Positions 1-7,468 are shown, numbered from the stretch's first letter. The stretch is 8,707 nucleotides of DNA from an uncultured Bacilli bacterium (GCA_905236085.1 CAJOOD010000102.1:1-8707); one strand, 5' to 3'. Numbers and translations are program-made. The notes: generated by a model not told the origin, from the letters alone.

Positions 1-7
1 TAGATTG

Positions 8-1756
8 TTATAAATTCTTATTAATCACATCGATTAATTTATTTAATGACATCCCATTTTCATCTAATAATTCATCGACATTAAATTCACTGTGATAGTG
101 TTTAGAAATGCCTAAATTAACAACCTTCATATCACTATCACCATAATATGAGGCAATACTCTCACCATAGCCACCTTCAAGATAGCCATCCTCCATAGTG
201 ATTATCAATTTATGGTCTTTTCTTAATTCCTCTAATAATTCCTTATCAATACCGCTTAAGAACATAGGGGATATTAAACTTATTTCCTTATTATATTTAT
301 TCTTTAATTCATCTCTTACTTCTCTAGCTAGGTCTAATAATGGTCCAAATGTGATGATAGCGGCATCTCTACCTCTAGAGATAACCTTAGCCTTATTAAT
401 CTTAGAATAATCAGTGTCGTCCTTAATATTTGCATAATCTATACGACCTGGAATTCTAATGGCGACAGGGTGATTATTTTGATTAGTCGCATATTTAAAC
501 ATATTCACTAATTCTTCGTTATTAGATGGCGCTAAATAGACCATATTAGGTAGATGAGCGAATATTTGAATATCATTAAGTGATAGATGAGTATTAGATT
601 TATTCGCATAAGCTCCAGTCGATACCACGAGCAAGGTAACAGGAGAATTATTTAAACATAAATCATGACCTAATTGATCATAAGTTCTTTGTAGGAACGG
701 TGCATATGTGCCATATACCACATTAGCCCCATTTTTCGCCGCGCCTGAAGCGATGGCAACTGCGTTTTCTTCAGCGATGCCAACATCTAGATATCTTCCC
801 TCTTTGATTAATCTTTCTCTTAATTCATCATAGAATTCAAAGACTGTTGGTGTTGCAGAATTAATGATAAAAGCCTTATCATCATTCTTTAATAAATCCA
901 TAACTAAATTATGGATGATATTCTCGTGATTATATGGGAATTTAGGAGAACCATCCTCAACATTAAATGGTCCACCTCCATGATATTTCTCTTTATATAT
1001 CTCCGCATATTTTAATCCCTTACCCTTAAGGGTATGAACGTGAACAACAATAGGATGATTGATATCTTTAATTTTAGAGAATAGATTGACTAATTTAATG
1101 ACATCGTTACCTTCATCGATATAAACATAATCAAGATTAAAGGCTTTAAAGATATTATTAGATGATGCTCCATTAGATTCTCTTAATTCTTTTAAGGAAT
1201 TATATAATCCTCCATGATTTTCAGCGATGGATTGCTCATTATCATTGACCACGATGATAAGATTATTATTATATTCTCCCGCGGTGCTTAAAGCCTCTAA
1301 GGCTTCTCCACCAGATAAAGAACCATCACCAATAAGAGCGATGATATTATCTTTCTCTTTTTTGATATCTCTAGCGTATGCTAGACCTAATGATAAAGAG
1401 ATAGATGTTGATGTATGACCAACAGTAAAGAAATCATGTTCTGATTCATTAGGATTGGTATAACCAGTCACACTATTTAATAATTCATCATTAAGATAGG
1501 CATATTTTCTACCGGTTAATATCTTGTGGGCATAACATTGATGTGACACATCAAAGACAATCTTATCAACAGGGGAATTAAAGACATAATGAAGCGCGGT
1601 AGTAAGTTCCACCACTCCTAGATTAGGACCGATATGTCCCCCTCTTTTAGATATTCTATTGATGATGGCTTTTCTTACTTCATCACATAATGTTGGTAAA
1701 TCTTCTATTTTAATTTTCTTAACATCCTTGGGGGAATTAACATTTTCTAAAAACAT
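8..1756 (-). CDS. dxs: 1-deoxy-D-xylulose-5-phosphate synthase family protein (short Dxs-like branch)
   Basis: Thiamine-diphosphate enzyme of the Dxs family, 582 aa. Authentic Dxs condenses pyruvate with glyceraldehyde-3-phosphate to DXP, the first step of the MEP isoprenoid pathway. Visible: His41 (RGGHIG), His72/His78 (SHQCYAHKILTGR), VGHTSTS at 112-118, the ThDP/Mg motif GDG at 143-145 followed by NDN at 171-173, Glu329 (GIAEEN), Tyr351, Arg357 (FLQRTYDQ), His390 (NTH) and Arg434. It is about 40 aa shorter than E. coli Dxs, mostly because the stretch after NDN is reduced. The usual DRAG...ADGxTH block is replaced by VSTGAYANKSNTH, so the residues equivalent to E. coli Arg420 and Asp427 are Ser379 and Lys386. 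The symbol therefore denotes the family; the true substrate is uncertain. The start is fixed by an AAGAGG site 6 bases upstream. Last gene of the probable operon, 39 bases after galU. Confidence 0.88.
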   Translation of the reverse strand: MFLENVNSPKDVKKIKIEDLPTLCDEVRKAIINRISKRGGHIGPNLGVVELTTALHYVFNSPVDKIVFDVSHQCYAHKILTGRKYAYLNDELLNSVTGYTNPNESEHDFFTVGHTSTSISLSLGLAYARDIKKEKDNIIALIGDGSLSGGEALEALSTAGEYNNNLIIVVNDNEQSIAENHGGLYNSLKELRESNGASSNNIFKAFNLDYVYIDEGNDVIKLVNLFSKIKDINHPIVVHVHTLKGKGLKYAEIYKEKYHGGGPFNVEDGSPKFPYNHENIIHNLVMDLLKNDDKAFIINSATPTVFEFYDELRERLIKEGRYLDVGIAEENAVAIASGAAKNGANVVYGTYAPFLQRTYDQLGHDLCLNNSPVTLLVVSTGAYANKSNTHLSLNDIQIFAHLPNMVYLAPSNNEELVNMFKYATNQNNHPVAIRIPGRIDYANIKDDTDYSKINKAKVISRGRDAAIITFGPLLDLAREVRDELKNKYNKEISLISPMFLSGIDKELLEELRKDHKLIITMEDGYLEGGYGESIASYYGDSDMKVVNLGISKHYHSEFNVDELLDENGMSLNKLIDVINKNL

Positions 1757-1762
1757 ATAGGA

Positions 1763-1768
1763 CCTCTT
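1763..1768 (-). promoter_or_regulatory. Ribosome binding site of the dxs-like gene
   Basis: AAGAGG on the minus strand ends 6 bases before the ATG at 1756. This supports the chosen start. It lies just past the intercistronic hairpin, so a folded hairpin would end only a few bases upstream of it. Confidence 0.7.
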
Positions 1769-1770
1769 TG

Positions 1771-1793
1771 AAAAATCCGCGATGAAGCGGATT
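1771..1793 (-). terminator. Intercistronic hairpin with short U-run between galU and the dxs-like gene
   Basis: On the minus strand AATCCGC, a 6-base loop (TTCATC) and GCGGATT form a perfect 7-bp stem with four G:C pairs. The second arm runs into five consecutive T residues. It begins 2 bases after the galU stop and ends about 15 bases before the dxs-like start. It looks like a weak intrinsic terminator or attenuator, or an RNA-processing/stability hairpin that sets different levels for the two genes. The stem is short, so full termination is doubtful. Confidence 0.5.
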
Positions 1794-1795
1794 AA

Positions 1796-2677
1796 TTATT
1801 TGTTTTCTAATAATTCTTTGATATGAGCGAGAACTTTATCTTTCATATCATCGCGTTTTAAAGCAAAATCAATTGTCGCTTCTACAAAGCCATATTTATC
1901 ACCGACATCATATCTACGCCCGATAAAATCATAGACGATAACATCTTCTTTCAAAGCGAGTGATTTAATCGCATCAGTTAATTGTATTTCTCCACCTTTA
2001 CCAGGTTTGGTATTTTCTAATTCTTTAAAGATACCGGGAGTTAATAAATATCGACCTAAGCACGCTAAACGGGAAGGAGCCTTATCTAAATCTGGCTTTT
2101 CTACCATATCTTTTAAGATAGCTCTACGGTTATTTAATTCACCTTTTAAGGCCATAATGCCATATTTATTAACATTTTCTGGAGCCACTTGTTGACAACC
2201 GATAACGCTGCATCCAGTCTCGTTATAGATATCAATCATCTGTTTAGATACCGGTAATCCGTTTTCATTGATGATTAAATCATCACCTAAGATGATAACA
2301 AATGGTTCATCTCCTACGGCCTCTTTTGCGCATAACACGGCGTGTCCTAGTCCTTTTTGCTCATATTGATAGACATAAGATATCTTAGCCATTGTTGCGA
2401 TATTTTTAATACATTCCGCATATTCTGGTTTACCTTTTTCGATAAGATATTGTTCATATTCTTCATTTCTAGCGAAATGTTTTTTAATATCTTCTTTGGC
2501 TTCTGAGATAATTAAGATAATCTCTTCAATGCCAGAATCCACTGCTTCTTTAACTTGATATTGTAAAGTAGGGATATCAATAATTGGTAACATTTCCTTG
2601 GCTAAGGCTTTAGTCGCAGGTAAAAATCTTGTTCCTAGTCCCGCCGCGGGAATAAGCGCTTTTTTAATTTGTTTCAT
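1796..2677 (-). CDS. galU: UTP--glucose-1-phosphate uridylyltransferase
   Basis: Makes UDP-glucose from UTP and glucose-1-phosphate in the cytoplasm, the sugar donor for glycolipids, wall and capsule glycans. The 293 aa match the usual size of the GalU/GtaB family (about 290-300). Visible: the nucleotide-binding signature AAGLGTRFLPATKALAKEM at 11-29 with the catalytic-type Arg and Lys, LGDDL at 130-134 with the metal-binding Asp, VEKP at 192-195, the glycine-rich GKGGEIQLTDAI at 226-237, and GRRYDVGDKYGF at 253-264. The start ATG lies 5 bases after the TAG of the upstream gene, with only a purine-rich AAGAAAG before it. Translational coupling to that gene is likely. Identity is secure; which polymer uses the UDP-glucose cannot be told from this window. 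Confidence 0.96.
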   Translation of the reverse strand: MKQIKKALIPAAGLGTRFLPATKALAKEMLPIIDIPTLQYQVKEAVDSGIEEIILIISEAKEDIKKHFARNEEYEQYLIEKGKPEYAECIKNIATMAKISYVYQYEQKGLGHAVLCAKEAVGDEPFVIILGDDLIINENGLPVSKQMIDIYNETGCSVIGCQQVAPENVNKYGIMALKGELNNRRAILKDMVEKPDLDKAPSRLACLGRYLLTPGIFKELENTKPGKGGEIQLTDAIKSLALKEDVIVYDFIGRRYDVGDKYGFVEATIDFALKRDDMKDKVLAHIKELLENK

Positions 2678-2682
2678 AAATT

Positions 2683-3129
2683 CTACTTTCTTTTCTTTTT
2701 ATTATTTTTATTAGATTTTCTATTTTCTTGTTCTTGAATGACTAATTTTTTTAATAATTTTAAATCCGAGTCACTGAGATAGATATCTCTATTCATAAAT
2801 CCCCCGATGGTCATTCTTTCATAGATAAAGGTGTTAATAGAATCATATGGTAATTTTTCTATCTTATCTTCTTTATTCTTTTTATTATTACTCTTCTTAG
2901 AGGATGATGGTTTATCCCCTATTTCTAATTCGATTTGTTCTAATAAATCCATGAGATTATATTGATAATCCATATTGACCATTGGATCAAAATACGCCAA
3001 AGTGGCATTGATGACATCTGGATATAAAGCAATGACATCAGAAAGCATTTCTGAAGTCACATATTTTTTCTTCATTTTCTTTAATCCAAGATAAATCTTC
3101 TTTAAATAATTATTATTAATATTTGCCAT
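2683..3129 (-). CDS. Small basic protein with a Rex N-terminal-like winged-helix region, otherwise unknown
   Basis: 148 aa, not firmly recognised. Residues 8-67 (YLKKIYLGLKK... KYVTSEMLSD... ATLAYFDPM... YQYNLMDLLEQI) follow, position by position, the layout of the N-terminal winged helix of the NADH-sensing repressor Rex: YLxxL, then ISSxELSE, then RKDLSYFG, then GYNVxxLL. The Rossmann NADH domain of Rex (about 210 aa in total) is absent. Instead there is a Lys/Ser/Asn-rich linker (73-92), a second short predicted helical segment (94-135) and a very basic tail ending KKKRK. The recognition-helix residues that are RKD in Rex are NAT here, so DNA binding may be altered or lost. No clear Shine-Dalgarno precedes the ATG; Met19 is an alternative start but would remove the first matching helix. 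It sits 41 bases after the esterase and 5 before galU. The Rex resemblance is inferred by eye. Confidence 0.6.
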   Translation of the reverse strand: MANINNNYLKKIYLGLKKMKKKYVTSEMLSDVIALYPDVINATLAYFDPMVNMDYQYNLMDLLEQIELEIGDKPSSSKKSNNKKNKEDKIEKLPYDSINTFIYERMTIGGFMNRDIYLSDSDLKLLKKLVIQEQENRKSNKNNKKKRK

Positions 3130-3143
3130 AAATTAATTTTAAA

Positions 3144-3167
3144 CTATTTGTTTTGAAAAACAACTAG
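3144..3167. promoter_or_regulatory. Inverted repeat between the esterase gene and the Rex-N-like gene
   Basis: Plus-strand arms TTGTTTT (3148-3154) and AAAACAA (3157-3163) are separated by 2 bases. They are flanked, after one mismatch on each side, by CTA and TAG, giving a near-perfect 24-bp dyad. It lies 15 bases before the start of the Rex-N-like gene. It could be a weak AT-only terminator hairpin for the esterase or a protein operator. The outer half-sites TTGTT...AACAA resemble the ends of clostridial Rex boxes but are 2 bp too close together. Confidence 0.4.
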
Positions 3168-3170
3168 ACA

Positions 3171-5012
3171 TTATTTGCCATATATGCCCTCTAATCCACC
3201 GCGATGGATAAAATCAGTAAATATTGGATATAATCCGGCGTATGGATAATCAATATTACCGATATGTTCCCCTAATTCAAATACTTGATTATCGCTGAGA
3301 TTGTATTTGGGCCATGTTAGTAACCCTTCGCCATTTGGATTACCGTTTTTTACAAAATTAGCCCAATAATTAGCCATATCATCTGAGAGTTTATAATCTA
3401 ATTCATCATATCGATATGTCTTAGGAGCTTTTCTAATATTGCCATAAGCATAGATGACTTCTCCAAAATGATTAGTGCCATAATAGCCATTCTCTTTCGT
3501 GAAATAATAACGATAAACATCTTCATCATTATTTAAAGCCATTGTTGACCACATTTGATGTGGATAAGTAAACCACCAGCAAGAGATGATATCGTTAAAT
3601 ATAACAAAGGCTTCATCGTCATTAGAGGGAGTATATAAATCGTATATTTGATTTGTATGTTCACTTCCAAATACTGTTTCAAGTCTAGATTTAAAATTAG
3701 ATAGATTTGGTTGTCCTTCAAATAGATATTGAACCACAGTAAAGGCATAAGCTTCTTTTACATTGCTCCCATTTAATAAGGCTTCTTCGTGATTCTCTTT
3801 AGCGAGATATGATTCATATGGAGTCTTAGTTAAAGCATAGCCATCAACAGTCATACCTTGATTTAAAGAAGAATATTCTACAAGGGTATCCGCGGATAGT
3901 TTTCTCATCTGTTCTATCGTGCTTACTCCAAGGTCTTTCATGATATCTTTTCCAACCTCTAAAGCATCACTCATATCGCGGAAGGTATGGGGAGCTTTTT
4001 CGACTACGAGAGATGATGATTCTCCTATCGCTCTTTTAAATAGTCCTTCGGATAATGGAGAAGTACATAAAGCGGAGACAGATGAACTGCCTGCGGACTC
4101 TCCTGCAATAGTGATATTATTCTTATCTCCTCCAAAATATGCGATATTATTGTTAATCCATTTTAAGGCTTGGATTTGATCTAATAAGCCGTAATTACCA
4201 GTGGTATGATTAGCGGATTCATTAATTAAATCCTCATGAGCAAAATATCCAAATATACCCAAACGATAAGTAATGGTAATCATGATGATACCCTTATGGG
4301 CCATGCTCTCACCATTATAATCATCTGTCGCGGATGAACCAGAAGATAAAGAGCCTCCATGGATATACACCAATACTGGTAAGTTAGCAACATTACCCGC
4401 GGGTTTCCAAACATTAAGATATAAAGAATCTTCACTTCTTTCTTGTTGAGGATAGCAATTATAATCTGGTCTCCAAGTCTTCTCACAATATATATCTTGG
4501 GCAAAATTAACAAAATTAGAATCTCTTGTCTGCATAGAGCGGGGCGCAAAATATGAGCAATCTCTAACACCTTCCCAGTTTTCAACTTCTTGTGGTTCTT
4601 TCCATCTAAGGTCCCCTATTGGCGCTTTTGCGTAAGGTATACCAGCGTATATTTCTACTTTTTGATCATAAGAATAAACACCTTGAATATCTCCATTAGG
4701 AATAGATAATATTTCTGTCTTTATGGGATTATCATAAGATACCGCAGGTTTTCTAATTTCAGGAGTGCTAGATAAATTAATACATAATGTTAAAGATAAT
4801 ATTAACCCTCCATAAGGTATTAATCTCCACCATATCCTTCTATTCATCAATATAATAGAGGAAGCGATAAATCCGGCGATAAATATCCAAGATAAAACAA
4901 AGAACACTAATGGGCCATTTAATACATCAAAAATTAATAAATTTAAGACAATTAATAACGCTGTTAAAATAGGAAATAAAATATAAAATGCGATATGTTT
5001 AGACTTTTTCAT
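3171..5012 (-). CDS. Membrane-anchored type B carboxylesterase
   Basis: Alpha/beta-hydrolase of the carboxylesterase type B / pNB-esterase family, hydrolysing carboxylic esters. Numbering is from the chosen start (613 aa). Three membrane segments (about 7-28, 33-56, 63-80) precede the catalytic domain (about 97-613). Basic residues KKSK at the N-terminus and NRRIWWR between helices 2 and 3 place the catalytic domain outside. Visible: SEDSLYLNV (signature 2), oxyanion HGG at 218-220, nucleophile Ser306 in GESAG, probable acid Glu420 in NVKEAY, and His515 in NHFGE, so the triad appears intact. A frame-compatible ATG lies 12 bases upstream at 5024, but a strong GGAGG falls between the two, so the start at 5012 was chosen. 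First gene of the probable operon, after a terminator. Natural substrate unknown; surface lipid or xenobiotic esters are possible. Confidence 0.9.
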   Translation of the reverse strand: MKKSKHIAFYILFPILTALLIVLNLLIFDVLNGPLVFFVLSWIFIAGFIASSIILMNRRIWWRLIPYGGLILSLTLCINLSSTPEIRKPAVSYDNPIKTEILSIPNGDIQGVYSYDQKVEIYAGIPYAKAPIGDLRWKEPQEVENWEGVRDCSYFAPRSMQTRDSNFVNFAQDIYCEKTWRPDYNCYPQQERSEDSLYLNVWKPAGNVANLPVLVYIHGGSLSSGSSATDDYNGESMAHKGIIMITITYRLGIFGYFAHEDLINESANHTTGNYGLLDQIQALKWINNNIAYFGGDKNNITIAGESAGSSSVSALCTSPLSEGLFKRAIGESSSLVVEKAPHTFRDMSDALEVGKDIMKDLGVSTIEQMRKLSADTLVEYSSLNQGMTVDGYALTKTPYESYLAKENHEEALLNGSNVKEAYAFTVVQYLFEGQPNLSNFKSRLETVFGSEHTNQIYDLYTPSNDDEAFVIFNDIISCWWFTYPHQMWSTMALNNDEDVYRYYFTKENGYYGTNHFGEVIYAYGNIRKAPKTYRYDELDYKLSDDMANYWANFVKNGNPNGEGLLTWPKYNLSDNQVFELGEHIGNIDYPYAGLYPIFTDFIHRGGLEGIYGK

Positions 5013-5017
5013 AAGAA

Positions 5018-5022
5018 CCTCC
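5018..5022 (-). promoter_or_regulatory. Ribosome binding site deciding the esterase start
   Basis: GGAGG, the best Shine-Dalgarno in the window, lies 5 bases upstream of the ATG at 5012. It is inside the first codons that would be read from the alternative ATG at 5024. This argues that translation begins at 5012. Confidence 0.8.
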
Positions 5023-5028
5023 ATCTAT

Positions 5029-5057
5029 ATTTTAAAATAAGCGATAATAATTTGAAA
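5029..5057 (-). promoter_or_regulatory. Weak candidate promoter of the esterase operon
   Basis: TAAAAT (5029-5034, 5 of 6 to TATAAT) lies 17 bases after TTTCAA (5052-5057, only 3 of 6 to TTGACA). The predicted transcript would start about 10 bases before the esterase ATG and just include its GGAGG. Because a strong terminator lies immediately upstream, some promoter is expected in this gap. This is the best candidate but a poor -35 match. Confidence 0.3.
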
Positions 5058-5086
5058 GAGAACTGCTTAAAAAGGGAAACTTAAAG

Positions 5087-5126
5087 AAAAAAATAAAAAA
5101 ATAAATCGGTTTTTGCCGACTTATTT
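5087..5126 (-). terminator. Intrinsic terminator of the GGDEF-EAL gene
   Basis: On the minus strand an 11-bp stem (plus-strand arms 5099-5109 and 5116-5126, one G-U pair, core TCGG/CCGA) encloses a 6-base loop. It is followed by a long T-rich tract (5087-5098). It begins 14 bases after the stop codon at 5141. This is a textbook Rho-independent terminator, and it separates the GGDEF-EAL transcript from the esterase operon. Confidence 0.9.
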
Positions 5127-5140
5127 CATATTTAAGAGAA

Positions 5141-7393
5141 TTAAGCTAATTTATTAGATATCTTAAATTCACCATTATTAATTCTATTTTGCAATTCTTC
5201 TTTTGGCATAGGCTTGCCATATAAATAGCCTTGTAGTCTACCGCAGTTGGCTTCCGTTAAGAAATTCTTTTCTTCTTCAGTTTCAACTCCTTCGGTTAAA
5301 GTCTTTAAACCAATTCTATCCGCCATATCGATGATGGCTTCAATTAATAATTTAGCTTTCCCGTTATTAGAGAATCCACTTAAGAATTTCATATCAATCT
5401 TTAAGACATCAAAATCATAATCTTTTAAGACATTTAAGGAAGAATAACCGCTACCAAAGTCATCAAGCCATAAAGCAAATCCGTTTTCTTTTAATCTATT
5501 AATAGCCTTAGTTAATACGCCTAAATCATCCATTAATGCTGATTCTGTAATCTCTACATGTAATAATTCTTTAGGAACTTGATATCTATCAACTAATTCT
5601 ATTAATAATCCTACCGCATCCATTAATTCAAAATCTAATCTTGAGAAATTAACAGAAACTGGTACAACTGGTAAATTATTATCTAGATTATATCTAATAT
5701 CACGACATACACTTTCAAAGATACAAGCATCTAATTTATGAATTAATCTCGTGGATTCTAAGGTTGGAACAAATGAAGCAGGAGATAAGAATCCTTTATT
5801 AGGATCAATCCATCTCGCTAAAGCTTCTACGCCACATAATTCACCAGTCTTAGACCAAACAACTGGTTGATAATATGGCTTAATCCACCCCTGAGCAACC
5901 GCTTCATCGATATTATGAATAACATATTGCATAAGATGATATTCATCGTGCATTTCCTTATCGTATTCGCAATATAATTTATCATGCTTACCATTAATTA
6001 CAGAACAAGCATATCTTGCTTTATCAGCCGCGCGACGAGCATCCTCATTACGGTTAATAGAGACATAACCTCCAACTTTAATTTCTAAGGCAATATTTTC
6101 ATCTATATTTCTAATAGATTCGTTTAATTCATTAAGATAATTTAGTTCATCTCTATCAATAAAGGCTACAAAATGATCATCACCTTGACGGCAACATATG
6201 CCGGTTTTGAAGTTTTTTTGAATCAATTCGCCGACTTTTTTTAAATATTCATTACCCGCGGTAAAGCCTTTTTGATCATTATAGATTTTAAATGATTCAA
6301 TATTAATGAATAGGTAAATCTTATCTTCAATATTGATATCTTCATCTTTCATCATCTTACTAACTTCTTGTAAGAAATGATGATAATTAAATAGACCAGT
6401 TAAATCATCATATGTAGCAATATATTCTAATTGTTCTTGATTCTCCGCGGTTTCTAAACGTTGGTTATAGACCATGATAGAAACTGTCGTAATGATGATT
6501 AAGAATGTGATGTAATTAACAAAATCCCCGTCTTTAAATACGAATAAGGCAAATGTTGATATTGGATCATTAACACCTTGAGAAGTTGTTAAGATAATTG
6601 TGGATGTATCCGCTGCTAAGGCTTCGGCATCAGTAAAGGAAATCAATAAATAGAAAGCGATAAATGTTGAGGCATTAACTAAAATAGAAATCCATGGTTT
6701 CCAAATAAGTAAGCTGGCCACAAAAATAGCCATGGTTAAGAAACATATGATTTCTTTATGGTTGGTTATTCTTGAAATACTCGTGGTCGCGGTTAAGTGG
6801 TCACTATAAGATACTCTAATACCAAATGTTAAACATAATACCGCGAAGAAAATAACAACTGTAGTAGCTAAAACAATAGATTTGAATCCTTTTTTAAAGA
6901 ACGATAAGAATGCATGAGTCATAACAGAGGCCGCAATTAAGAAAGCAAATATATATAACAATATCAATAAAACATTTAATAGATTAGCTCTCGTGGATGA
7001 ACCCCAAGCAGAATATTTTTCAAAAAATCCATAAATGGTATAAAGCATTAATAAGCCAGAGGCTACTATATTTAAAATAAAACTAGCATTCTTGCTTAAT
7101 GTTTTAGAAGTATATGTTATACAAAAGAAGGTAACAGTTAACCCAGATAGTAAGAATAAAACAAACAAGGAAATATAAGATAATATCAAATCAAAATTAT
7201 TTCCAGTTGATCCCCATAAAGGAATGATATATTTGTTAGTTTGTCTAATGATAAGCCATATTTCAAGAATGACAACCACCGCGCCCATAAAAATACCAGA
7301 CCTAATATTCGCGGTATTGATATATTTGCTTATGTATTTGTCGTTCTTTCTAAAACCAAAAATACGGCCTACAAAATTTAGAAAACTTTCCAT
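5141..7393 (-). CDS. Membrane sensor with degenerate GGDEF and intact EAL domain (c-di-GMP phosphodiesterase)
   Basis: 750 aa. About eight membrane helices (near 32-50, 68-92, 104-123, 137-165, 172-191, 213-232, 234-252, 290-309) form an unrecognised N-terminal sensor with an outside loop near 253-289. The GGDEF domain (about 325-478) begins with YDDLTGLFN, but its signature is RQGDDHF at 402-408, and the metal-binding first Asp is replaced (INIESF at 363-368). Cyclase activity is therefore unlikely; GTP binding could still regulate. The EAL domain (about 485-740) keeps the catalytic set: Glu523 of EAL, Asn582, Glu614, Asp644/Asp645 (DDFGSGYSS), Lys665, Glu701/Glu704 (EGVE) and Gln721. It should hydrolyse c-di-GMP at the inner face. 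The start has no Shine-Dalgarno and lies 8 bases after a perfect TATAAT; the next Met (36) would cut helix 1, so this start is kept. Confidence 0.92.
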   Translation of the reverse strand: MESFLNFVGRIFGFRKNDKYISKYINTANIRSGIFMGAVVVILEIWLIIRQTNKYIIPLWGSTGNNFDLILSYISLFVLFLLSGLTVTFFCITYTSKTLSKNASFILNIVASGLLMLYTIYGFFEKYSAWGSSTRANLLNVLLILLYIFAFLIAASVMTHAFLSFFKKGFKSIVLATTVVIFFAVLCLTFGIRVSYSDHLTATTSISRITNHKEIICFLTMAIFVASLLIWKPWISILVNASTFIAFYLLISFTDAEALAADTSTIILTTSQGVNDPISTFALFVFKDGDFVNYITFLIIITTVSIMVYNQRLETAENQEQLEYIATYDDLTGLFNYHHFLQEVSKMMKDEDINIEDKIYLFINIESFKIYNDQKGFTAGNEYLKKVGELIQKNFKTGICCRQGDDHFVAFIDRDELNYLNELNESIRNIDENIALEIKVGGYVSINRNEDARRAADKARYACSVINGKHDKLYCEYDKEMHDEYHLMQYVIHNIDEAVAQGWIKPYYQPVVWSKTGELCGVEALARWIDPNKGFLSPASFVPTLESTRLIHKLDACIFESVCRDIRYNLDNNLPVVPVSVNFSRLDFELMDAVGLLIELVDRYQVPKELLHVEITESALMDDLGVLTKAINRLKENGFALWLDDFGSGYSSLNVLKDYDFDVLKIDMKFLSGFSNNGKAKLLIEAIIDMADRIGLKTLTEGVETEEEKNFLTEANCGRLQGYLYGKPMPKEELQNRINNGEFKISNKLA

Positions 7394-7401
7394 ATGTGAT
7401 A

Positions 7402-7407
7402 ATTATA
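7402..7407 (-). promoter_or_regulatory. -10 box (TATAAT) giving a nearly leaderless GGDEF-EAL transcript
   Basis: Perfect TATAAT on the minus strand ends 8 bases before the ATG. Counting the usual 7 bases to the start point puts +1 about 2 bases before the start codon. That fits the lack of any Shine-Dalgarno. The -35 region (TTTTAA, 17 bases upstream) is poor. Confidence 0.5.
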
Positions 7408-7431
7408 ATTTATGCACCATGATATTAAAAA

Positions 7432-7453
7432 CATTTTTTAATTTTAAAAAATG
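7432..7453. promoter_or_regulatory. 22-bp perfect palindrome upstream of the GGDEF-EAL gene
   Basis: Arms CATTTTTTAA (7432-7441) and TTAAAAAATG (7444-7453) are separated by two bases. It lies just upstream of the -35 position of the TATAAT promoter at 7402-7407, and within the leader of the alternative promoter at 7469-7498. On the minus strand it is followed by GTTTTTAA, so it could fold as a weak attenuator hairpin. Its position also suits an operator. It holds only one G:C pair per arm. Confidence 0.45.
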
Positions 7454-7468
7454 CCCTTATTTTTCAAA

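Noticed and set aside
198..410. Plus-strand open frame inside the dxs-like gene, and similar frames at 1227-1418, 2007-2195, 3919-4179 and 7224-7475
   Set aside because: They oppose genes (wholly or mostly) with clear protein-family motifs, lack recognisable domains and ribosome sites, and are expected antisense shadows.
4280..4585. Second minus-strand frame inside the esterase gene (also 3533-3748)
   Set aside because: Both lie in an alternative frame of a gene with an intact catalytic triad and no frameshift, and have no domain of their own.
5013..5024. Upstream ATG extending the esterase by four residues (MEVL)
   Set aside because: The strong GGAGG lies inside those codons and correctly spaces the ATG at 5012, so the shorter start is better.
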